A stretch of 64,000 nucleotides of DNA, from positions 43,639,994 through 43,703,993 of the forward strand of contig OZ026515.1 in NCBI GenBank assembly GCA_964019695.1. Direction: 5' to 3'. The DNA comes from Loripinus fragilis (lineage: Eukaryota; Mollusca; Bivalvia; Lucinida; Lucinidae). The notes beneath the pieces were generated by a model. It was not told the origin of the DNA. It saw only the letters and a list, made by a program, of their open reading frames with translations, and did not search any database. Shown piece after piece: positions 43,901 through 55,900 of this stretch (its first letter is position 1; each line of letters opens with the position of its first letter). Made by a program: the position numbers and the translations under genes.

Positions 43901-46900
43901 AAGGTTGGTATGTATCTAAAAGTTACTTTATTTCACATTAGTTCGATCTTTGTTGCTGTTTTGAAGACCAATTACAAATGTCATTAGTTTTCGTGACCAA
44001 TCGAGTTCCGATGAACTCGGAAAAAAACATGTAAATTTTGACTGTTTTATCACCTGTTTAAATGAAGGCCCCTTCTTTTCCTGAATGACCCCTTTTATAG
44101 ATTATATGAGCCCTATTGGCATATAGATTTAACACAGCACATGGCGGCTAAAGCTACGGAAAACGGTCATTTTTTCCATTTTTTTTTTTTTTTTTTTTAC
44201 AGAAACACCGTTTTAATGTTTAGGGTCGCAGGTTTTTAAATAGGCACGGTCGGCAACCGGAACCACACATATATTTAATTTAGGCCTTACAAAATCAAGT
44301 GCATTAGAATACATTTTACTTGTTTTTGCAACTCCTTCAAAACCTCTGGGCAGATTCATCCGAAACTTGTCTTGAACGTTCGCATATTGTACAATGATGC
44401 GATTCCCCTTCCAACTTCTGCCATTATGCTGGGCTCTTTGTCAAAATCTGACAGCTCTGTTAACCTTTAAAGCGCCACCTATAATTTGCAGCAGCTGACA
44501 GTTTCAAATTTTGCCGCTTTTTCAAAATAACAAATAAGGCATGATATCTCATGAGAATTGTCTGCTGGCAGACGATTCTCATGTAATATCATACCTTATT
44601 TTTGCTGAAAAATGGGAAAGCTGTCCAAAAATTTGTCGTCTGCTGCAGTCGTGATTGGCGCTTGAAGGGTTAAATCATAAAACAATTTTCAATTTGTCTT
44701 CCTTTGTTGTAGAATGAGAGCATTCAGGTGGATTGTCTTGGTGTGAAATATGGTGTCCCGGTTAAAAAGATTAAGAGCTCGAGGTTCTGTTGCGGCCGGT
44801 TGATACAACAGACTCAGGATATCATGCACAATGTGAAGGTAAGGCCTAAATTAAAATTTTATTTGGTTTCCCTTACCCGACCGACCCTGAAAAAAGGCCC
44901 CACTCAAAAAAAAAATTTTTAATTTTCAGTCAAGAATATTTTTTAAAAATTTCATTGCAACCCGAGAGAATTGTCCAATGTAAACAGTGTTATCTTAGCA
45001 AATTGTTTGTGTTTTTAATTTTATTGCCTATAGTAGGACTATACAGTAACCTGCCTAAAATGGCCACTCAAAGATATACACAAAGGTCGTTAAGATAAAT
45101 GGGCGCTAAATGCAGGTCAAAAGTATTACAGAATGCTCCCTGGTAGCATTCTGCAATACTTTTGACCTGCATTATGCAATGTCTTTTTTTGAGTGGCCTC
45201 TTAAGACTTTTACTGTATACAATTAAGTTAAATGGGTATCCAATGTGAGATTTTAAGTTTGAAAAAATAAGTTTCTGACCGACCGACCCATACCGGTAAA
45301 ACAGGGTCGGGTAAGGGGAAACAAAAATATTTTTAAGGTTGGCCAAAGTTGATACAGCCTAACCATATCTAAAAGATACATACGTCAAGTTAAGCAAAAT
45401 TTTTGAGTGTATTATTGTAATTATTTTCTTACCCATCAGTTTAAACATATGTTTTGGGTGCTCAAAAGAACCCTCTCATTGAGATGGTTCTTTTGAGTAC
45501 CCACAACATATATTTTAGTTGAGAAATAAGAAAAAAATATTTTTCAATTAAGTCACTCATGCCTGATTGGAAAGGGATTCATGCCTGATTGGAAAGGGGT
45601 TGGTAAAAATTTTAAATGAAAAAGAACAAAAATACAGTAAAACCTGTGTAAAGCAGCTATTCTCAAAAAGACCAAAAATTGATTTTCAAGACCAATTATC
45701 GCTTAATGCAGGTCAAAAGTATTGCAGAATGCTCCAAGGGGAGCATTCTGCAATACTTTGACCTTCATTAAGCTACCATTTGTCATTAAGATATTTGTTT
45801 TATCTATTTTTGAGTGGCCGTTTTACACAGGTTTTACTGTAAACTTAAAAGATAACACTGTGAATGAAAAAAAAACTCATGGGAATGGATTTAGAAAAAC
45901 AGATTTGGACTCAAAAAGCAGATTTGGACTCTCATGAGGCCAAAAAATGGACATATATTGTTTTTCTATGATGGGGGTATATATTTTCATCTAACTTTTG
46001 TCTGGAAAGGGGTAAATGTCCTAGGACTGTATTAGCACGTCCCTACCCATTTTGATAGTGAGTTACCCCTCCGGGGATAGGTATTTGTAAAAAAAATTGC
46101 AGTTCTCATATCTCCAAAAAATGTTTGTTAAGGTGCTTCGTGGAGATTTCTATCAAGCACCCAGAAGTTATATATCGTAAAAAAAAAAAAAGCTTGACCA
46201 AGACTAAAGCAAAAAGTCACAATTTTGACATATTAACAGATTTCATATTTAAAACCAAACAGTGTATTTACAGTGGCTTGGAGATGGAAGTGAAATCAAC
46301 AGAGACTTAGTGGATACAATAATACAGAAACTGGTATCACTTTTAACCACATCTAACATGGATCTCATAGGGCAGATTGGAGATGAACAAACTACTAAGG
46401 ACACAAAATCTCACAGCGATTCTCATGATTCAAGCCAAGCTAGTGAGATGAGTGCTGAAGATGAGAGAAAAATGGAATCTGAAAGTAAGACTGGTAGAGA
46501 ATTTAACCCTTTCCCAAATTCCCCTACATTCACGACAAATTTCGTCAATTTTGTCATCTGCTGACATGGTTTGGTAGCCTATATTGCATTTAAAATGTAC
46601 CCAGATCAGACCTAAGGTAGCAGTCTGATCAGGGTTCATTATGTTTGCTTTCATAATAAAAAAATTCTGAAGTGCATTTGAATATACTGAAAGATTTTAG
46701 AAACACAACACTAAATTCTCTTCATATCTTTCAAAAAGACAGTTAAATGTAATCTTCCTTTGCTTTGATGATGTCATCATGATTTGGCTTCTTCAGTTAA
46801 CGTTTTTTTAATAGTACTTCTAAACTCAAGGACATTACTGCTTTGAATGAATTTAGTCACTGAAACATTTCTTAAGTAACAGTGATTTTTAGTCATGGGA

Positions 46901-49900
46901 TGAAAGGGTACCAACCGATAACATCAATTAAGCAAACGAGCTGTATCACAGACCTCCCAATTAATATGAGAGTTATTCCTTGATGCCTCTCGTGTTTCTT
47001 CATTCTATTGTAAAGTCATCCGGGTATTTTTGGCTTTATGTAACCTCACGCTGAAGAGCTCCGCTGAGATACTAGGTGAAAATAATGCCAGACGCTTATT
47101 AAAAAGCTTTCAAAATCCTGAAACTTTAATCAAGAATATGTCCCTAAATATGTCCAATCATTTTATAAACACGTTCTGTATCAAAAGAAAATCATTTCTA
47201 ATCGATACTGAAAATTTCAACGCAAAATTTTGAGTTACTTTAAAGATATTGCAAGTTATAAATTCACCAAAATATGTTGGGATAACGTTGAATTACCTGT
47301 GTATTCACTGAGTGTGTAAAGCGCCTAGATGATCCAGAGCGGAATATGACGGAACACTCTTTAACATACACTCAAAATGATTGTTCTGATGATTGTTCTG
47401 CATTCTGCATTGGACAGTCTTTAACATACACTCAAAATGATTGTTCTGCATTCTGCATTGAACACTCTTTAACATACAGTCAAAATGATTGTTCTGCATT
47501 CTGCATTGAACACTCTTTAACATTCAATCAAAATGATAGTTCTGCATTGAACACTCTTTAACATACAATCAAAATGATAGTTCTGCATTGAACACTCTTT
47601 AACATACAATCAAAATGATTGTTCTGCATTCTGCATTGAACACTCTTTAACATGCAATCAAAATGATTGTTCTGCATTGAACACTCTTTAACATACAATC
47701 AAAATGATTGTTCTGCATTCTGCATTGACCACTCTTTAACATACAGTCAAAATGATTGTGCTGCATTCTGCATTGAACACTCTTTAACATACAGTCAAAA
47801 TGATTGTGCTGCATTCTGTATTGAACACTCTTTAACATACAGTCACAATGATTGTGCTGCATTCTGCATTGAACATTCTTTAACATACAGTCAAAATGAT
47901 TGTGCTGCATTCTGCATTGAACATTCTTTAATATACAATCAAAATGATTGTGCTGCATTCTGCATTGAACTCTCTTTTACATACACTCAAAATGATTGTT
48001 CTTCATTCTGTTCTCGAGACAAACATTAAAGTTGCTATCCAAGCGTTGTGTTTTTAAAGTCGGTTAGTATATATGCAGCAGATGGGGGCAAGCAGACAGC
48101 ATTTTCAGGCCAAAAATATTGGCAGAATAAGGGTCAAAATACTATAAGTTCCAATCACAACTGAAGCAGATGACTAATAAGATTTTTAATCTCTCAGTGT
48201 TTACAAGATTTTTACAAGCATTTTGTGAATGAACAGGACCCCAGATAAGAGTGCTTAACTGAAAATTATTTTCTTATTTCTTAACCAAAACATGCTGTTG
48301 TGGGTACTCAAAAGAAACGTCTCAATGAGACAGTTCTTTTGAGCACCCAAAAACACGTTTAAACTGATGGAGAAGAAAATAATCGCAATTTTATGCCGAC
48401 ATTTTTTGCTTAACTGGCCCTATGAAGAAGACCCAATTATAAGACTTAAGTCCTAAAATGCTTGTAAAATTTGCAGCAGACAGCATTTTCAAATTTGACA
48501 CTTCTGTATGAAATCCAATAACTCATCACTCATTGATATTTCATGTGATTTGTCTTCTGGAAGCCAAAGGGAAGAGAAACTTGTTATTTAACCCTGAATG
48601 CGGCAATCACAACAAAAGTCGTCTGCTTTTCTCGTCTGCTGAAATGTTTAAGAAGCTTCTATGACAAACTGTGTGGACCCAGATCAGACTGCTCCTATAG
48701 GAGCAGTCTGTTCTGGGTCCAAGCTGTTTGCTTCTATACTTAATTCGTGAGTAATGTTAGGCAATTGTTTGCAGCAGACGACTACAGCAGACAATATTTT
48801 CAGATGCATTTTTTTTCTTGGTGCTTTAAGGGTTAAAACAACAACAACACTTTCTTTAAATTTGCCCTATTGAAGCCATATGGGCTCTTCCACCTATAAA
48901 ATAACAAGGGAGATGAACTCTTATGGTTCCAATAGGGCTTAAATTTGTCTCTATTAGGTTCTGGTGACCCCAGTTGTGGTGATGTGGCTGTGATGGTAGA
49001 TACTCCCATTGAGAACTCCCCAGTGACAAAATCACCTGTGCTTAGTGGGTTAATGGATCAGGTAAGGACTCCCATTGAGAACTCCCCAGTGACAAAATCA
49101 CCTGTGCTTAGTTGGTTAATGGATCAGGTAAGGACTCCCATTGAGAACTCCCCAGTGACAAAATCACCTGTGCTTAGTGGGTTAATGGATCAGGTAAGAA
49201 CTCCCCTTGAGAACTCCCCAGTGACAAAATCACCTGTGCTTAGTGGGTTAATGGATCAGGTAAGGACTCCCCTTGAGAACTCCCCAGTGACAAAATCACC
49301 TGTGCTTTGTGGGTTAATCGATCAGGTAAGGACTCCCCTTGAGAACTCCCCAGTGACAAAACCACCTGTGCTTAGTGGGTTAATCGATCAGGTAAGGACT
49401 AGTTCTCCAGATAAGGCTTGTGTTTCAGAATTGTTCTTCGTTTCTCATCCGTTCCATATATGTTTCAAATTTTTGCCAAAAATGCCATACCAGTTCAAAG
49501 ATATTAACCCTCTGTATTTGGGAAACCCCTAAACGAGTACTTTTGCATACAGTGAAGACCCAGATGAAATGCAGCATCATGCTGCATTTCATCAGAGTCT
49601 ACACTGTTTGTAAAAGTAAAAAAGATCTTCAGACAAAAGAATAAAATATATTTTTTAAATTATAACCTGGCACCCCTAGATATATACAATGGACTATCCG
49701 AAGTGTATTGTATTAAACCAGAAGGAAAAATCCATTAGTATACAAAGGACTTACCTACTCTCAGTTTATTTTGACTGACTCTCCTATATTAACAAGTTTA
49801 TTTTGACTGACTCTCCTATATTAACAATCAAACTTTTTTTAATTAGAGATGAAAATTTTGCTTGATGGGAAACATGGTGTATGGTAAGGTTTATTTTTCA

Positions 49901-52900
49901 GTTTGTGATATGTTAATTTTAAGTGCATCTTTTTACCAATCTGCATGCATAAACATTTCAAACTATACACACTGTATAGGGATAGTTTCATATCGAGCAA
50001 AATTTACGACACTCAAAAACAGTTTTGACATTATTAAACAAATACAAACACCTAGACTAACTTTGCATCCTGAATTTAACTGTTTCTTAACTTTCCTTGG
50101 ATTGCGTTTATTTCACTTATATTAGTAAGTTTTACTCATGTGCTTAGAGATAATAGCTGATGGAGAAAAACTGTTCCAAACAACCAGAGTGGTACACCAA
50201 TTCCATACAGTGTAAGCACTCTTTAGGCTTAACAAAAGGATTACTATACAGTTATTGACTATTGAAGCATTGGACATGATGTGATGTCGACCTGAGAGTA
50301 CCAATATTGACCGAGGCGGGGCCGAGGTCAATATTGGTATTCTCAGGTCGACATCACACCATGTCCAATGCCTCAATAGTCAACAATTGTTTTATTATAT
50401 AATTTCTCTAAACAAAAAAGCACTTACAACAACAAAATCTTGGCAGTTCTGCTAATTACTATATTCAACAGCAAAGTCTGAATTACACGTATATTATGAA
50501 ACACCAAATCTTGTGAATATCGTGCTGCTGTCACTCACTGAATTGTATTTACAGCAAAACATGCAAGTTTCATACTGAAAGCACACCTGTATGAAGTCTA
50601 TTTTTAGTAACTAATATTGAATGGGAAAGACCCACAGCCCATGCGACATGTAGTTATATTGACTCGAGTGGATAGGCATTTGGGCCAATCAGGAGATGTT
50701 CATTTATAGATTATATAATAATATAAATTATTTTTGGTCAATGCAGTGCAGTCCCCTCATAACACACCTTGTTATAACAGGGATTTGGGCATAACACGTT
50801 CATGTTGTGGCACCCAAATTCTTTATCATGGAATTTAACTAAGAAATATATGAAAATGACCATAAAATGGTCATTTTCATATAATTTCTTTGTAAACTTT
50901 TCCCTTCATAACACAATTCACCCAAAACATAGTGTTATAAAGGTACTGCATTGTAGCATCATCTGGATCATGATTTTAGCTCAGCAGTTCTAGGACAGAT
51001 GATATGAGACAGTGTGTTAAAGTACAGTTGTATAACGTATGTGCTGAGAGCCTGGATGAGAAGTTTGAACTGAGAGAACACTATGACATGGCAATTGCTG
51101 TCAGAGATATTTTGCAGGTAAACTTGATCAGTGCTCAGATTCATAACTGAAATCTACATGAGAAAAAACTTGTGATGCGAAATTGAGATTTTTTCTCCTA
51201 TTTTCTGTGATGATTATCAAGAACATATATATGTTTCAATTGAAAAGAAGGAAAAATTATTTCAGAAATACTATACTCAACAAAAAAAGTTAAGGAAATT
51301 GTGTTTGAGAGGCTATGACAAAAGATCTAAAACATTAAAGGTCTTTTGAATTCCACCGTAGTATAATGTGACCATTTTTCTTTATAACAACACTTTATCT
51401 GGATCTGTAGCGCCCATAGCAGCTTAGTTAATCCATGTCAAAGTTGACTAGTCTTCACTCCATTTTTCGCAAAAATTCAATTTACAGAGCAAACATAGAT
51501 TTTCATACATTAACGTTAGCCAGGTCCCTCGGGAGATGGAAATGTTTAAAACCTAGGACAACAGATCTGGTGGTTATAGAGGGACACTTGATCCGTCAAG
51601 TGTGCATGGATAAGGTGTGGAGGTCTGTTGTCCTGCCTTTTTTGTACGAAAGTCAATGACAGTAACAGGCCTAGGATGACAATGACAGAACACACCTCTC
51701 TAGAATCAGCAGAACAATGTTGTGTGCATTGATCGGTTAGTTTGCTCAATTTTAATACGTCTATGACATTTTTGGACAGAGTGTCCAACGCATAATAATG
51801 GCATCAAGAAACCCCCTGCCTCTCAATGCAGTGTTGCTGGAGATATTGATGCTGATCTTTCAGCACCAAATCACCAGTATTCAGAGTATGCGAAAACGGT
51901 GCTAGTCCTAATTTGTCGCTGACTGGGGACACACTCGTTACTGATGAAGGCATTCTCATCTTCGAAATGTGATGTTTAAGGCTATCACGTTAATTTCGTG
52001 TGACATTCAAAGGAATTGTATTTTAGGTTTTGAAAACTTACATGTTTTTCATGTGTTTATAAGGGAATACTCTGTAGTCATTGTCGCGAAAAATGACTTT
52101 GACCCCTGGGTTACTTGACACTGTGCCACAACAAAGGTATTGGTGCAAGCAAACTATAGTAAACACTTTTCTCAACCGATGACATGTATCTAAACAAATA
52201 AATAAAAAATGAATAATTGTTTGCTTTTGTGTTCTTATGTTGCATGGTTTTCTGAGATTTCCTTAACTTTTTTGTTGAGTATATTATTATTAATCAAATG
52301 ATTTCATATTGGCTTAGTTACATGTTCTAGGTAAAGGGTCAATACAGCTGACCGGGGACCTGTAACTGGGCCAAACCAAATCACTTGATTAATGACATTT
52401 GTTATTAATTAACTGCTTAATATATAGCACTTTTATAGGCAATAGTATCTGTGTCATGCTGGTTTGACCTCTGCTTAATACAGCTGACCACTACTGTTGA
52501 GCTCAAGTCTATATTAATTTACTTTGATCAATACAGAAATCCATGCAGCGCAGACTGGATTGGTTCAGATGATAGAGCGTTAAACTGAGGATCAAAGGGT
52601 AGCTGGCTTGGGTCTCACCTCCAGCAGAGTCACAGTGTTGTGTATTGAGCATGACACTTTATCAGCTGCGTAGTACTGGTTCAACCCAGAAAGACCTGTC
52701 CCAACCTGGCTGGAAAATTGTTGAATAGGACGTAAAGAATCAAACCAAACAAACAAAAATACATGCAGTGTAGTTAATTTACCTTGAGTTGAGGAAAAAA
52801 TAAAAAATGCAAGGCTTGCTGAGCCTTTTATCACTTTAATAAAGGATTTCTAGCGATAAGGCTGACTGTTTCCCTAAATGATATGTGTATTTTATTTTTT

Positions 52901-55900
52901 TTGAAATAACACCTAGAGACGCTGAGCATATTCACCATAGACATACAGACCATTGCACTCTTGTCTGGATGTTTTAAACAAAAAAGAGTTTACTTTTCTT
53001 CTTTTTGATTACCCTGCTTTGTTTAGGATGAAAATTAATTTTGACCACATACTGTACGTGCTATTAATCTATACATGGAAAATTACTGACAATTGAAGGT
53101 AAACAATTGTTCTACCAGGCATGAAACTATCGATTATATTTATTTGTACAGTTGATGCCTAACATAATGATAAAAATTGTGCCATGTTCAATGTGGCTTA
53201 TATTTGTCAGTTGTTAGATGGTATCTTTAGCTTTTACAACCCTATCTCCCCCCAAGACCCAAGATGCCCTTTAGATATGTTGTGTATGTATGTAGCCATT
53301 TCGTAGTCCAAAGGGCTTCTTAGGTCTAAGGGGGGAAAGCACCTAAAAACGAACGGATATGACACAAAAATCAACTTTCCAATGGCAAACGTCATGTTTT
53401 CATGCATATTACGTACCCATGCTCTGAAAGAATAAATTAAACTTTTGGAATTGAAAGTCAATTCTCTCCTAAATATGCCTGCACTTTAAATTTTTGAAAA
53501 GTAGCAATGTGGTCTCTCATAATTTGATCAAAACAGTACCCCGTATGAAGACGTAAAAATGAGGGGTGTCAGCGGAAATCGCAAGTTTTTACTGCTTTAA
53601 CAATATGAAAGGCTTTGTAAAGTATTTCGATATTAAGTGAACATATTTACTTCCATAGTCCATGGATTTTATAAGCATTTCGACAATTTAAAAATTCATG
53701 TTTGTTATTGTAGCAACTACGAAAAATACACACCTTATCGATAGAACTCCTTCAATAAATCAGGAGTGTGAATGTTAGTTTCCATTCATCATATAGTTAT
53801 GAAATTAAAATTACTTTGAAATAGTTTTTTTGGTGTGAAAACGTTAAGATTTTGTCATTATGTACTCAACATTGTCAGGTTTGTACTTAAATTTATTACT
53901 GTTTGATTCTTTGTATTTCAGACCTGTGAAGAAGGTGGTCATGTGATCCTAGAAATGAGGTCATGTCTCACCAGGTTGACAACTGGTCTAGTCTATATTC
54001 TCTACAGATCATTTAAGAAGGTGCAAATATAACATATATATTCATATTTTACAACTGTTGGAAATCATTATGTTGTGAGCTGCACAACAAATGTACTCAT
54101 GGAGAAATAGACCATTCCTCCCACCCCCACAAGTCTCATCTTTTGCCTTCCTTTATAAGTTCTTAAGTAGCCTACATTGCAAACAATATAGACCTAGATC
54201 AGACTGCACCCTTATGAGCAGTCTGATCAGGGTTCATATTGTTTGCTTAGTTTGAAGTGTACTTGAATATCTGCAGCAGACATAAAAAGCAGACAGCATT
54301 TTCAGGATAAAAAATTGTTGGATAAGTTTAAAAATCATTTTCAGTTTCATTAAAAGCTTCATAACACTTTGAAAAAGATTACTCCTAAATCGGTCTTTGG
54401 TAAATAGTCAAGACCCAGATGATGCATAATGTGGTACTTTGGCAGGGTCTACACTGTTTGCTAAGACAAAAACGATCTTCATAGAAAGAAATTCAATATT
54501 ATTTGGAAATTATTACCTGCCAACCCTTGATATATACAATGGACCATCTCAAGTTTATTGTTTTAACCAGGAGGAGGATTCCATTGGTATAGAAAGGATT
54601 TAAGCACCTATCACCTGAGATAAAGATACACTATAACACCATTTTAGACCTGGTTTATGAGTCCATCAATAGTGATTGGATTATTAGTACTGGTTCAATC
54701 CAGGAAGACCTGTCCCTGTTTAACTGAAAGATTGATGATGGGACGAAAAGAATCAAATCAAACAAACAAAACAACTGCATAAGGCACCCAATTCACTTAT
54801 TAGTTGTATTTACAGTCACATCATAAACTATACTTTAAAATAGGTCCAGATAAACAATTGTTTTCAGCGTAAAAGTGTAAATATTTTCTTTATTTTTCAG
54901 TTTTAACATAAGAGATGGTTCTTTTGAGTACCCACAATATGTGTTTTTGTTGAGAAATAAGAAAATCAAGTTTTGATTACGCACTCTTAACTAGAGGCTT
55001 GCTTTAATATACCTGTTTTATCATATGACGTCACATCTGGGAGTGATCTAACGTCATGTTTTAAAATGTTGCATATATATGGTAAAATAATTATGGTCTT
55101 ATTTTTTTTGTTTTTAGGTTGGATTCTTGAGTTACCATGGTAACCTTCTGAAGCAGTATTTGGTGTGCCAACACTACAGTTTCCCTGATCTAGGTAGCTC
55201 AGATCTGAAGGGATATGTCAAGGCAGTCTGTGAAACTCTTTCTAACAGTACAATTCCGTTCAATGTCCTGGCAGTGATACCTATCAACATACTTATAGAG
55301 GGTAAGCCAACAGCATGCTGTAAATTCAGAAATTTTCGCAAGGTTTTATCTTCGCTATAAACTTCTCATCTGCAAAGTTTCTCGAAAATAAAACCCTCGC
55401 AAAATAGCAAAATCACTCTGTCGTTTATTGATGTAGGTAAATAATGCCCTATGTTGGTAAACCATATTGCAAATTTTTAACGTGGCGAAAATGTCTTTTA
55501 ACACGATTCATGAAAATAAATTTCTCATGGAAATTTCAGAATTTACAGTAATTGAGCTGGAATGTGATTTCCAACAATGTGGCATTTTGACAAGTGTAGA
55601 CTCATACGAGCCTGTGCAGCCTCCTTTTAAGTTAAGAACTTCCAAATGCTGTTCGGTCAGTAGCTTAACAGTCAGCGGCATGCAAAGGCTCTGGTCAGAC
55701 TGTGCATGTGTGCAGGCTGATCTGAGCCTTTGCTGGTCGCACATACCACATTGTTGGAAATATCAGGTTGCGGCTCAAATATATGTGAAGCGCAGTGGTT
55801 TAGTTAGTAGAGCGTTAGACTGGGGATCGAAGGTTTGTTAGTTAAAGATTCACACGAGTCACTGTGTTGTGTCCTTTAGCAAGACACTTTATCCACTGCT

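Noticed and set aside
47346..48029. Cys-rich 120-codon frame
   Set aside because: Pure 48-bp minisatellite inside an intron, with an equally long frame on the other strand.
48945..48957. ATG-start version of the exon 9 frame as a separate gene
   Set aside because: The upstream codons are the intron's T-rich acceptor tract. Phase and context place the exon start at 48958.
51546..51788. 80-codon frame as a transposase remnant of the Tc1-type element
   Set aside because: I could not find a DDE/D signature or helix-turn-helix in it, so I call only the element, not a coding remnant.
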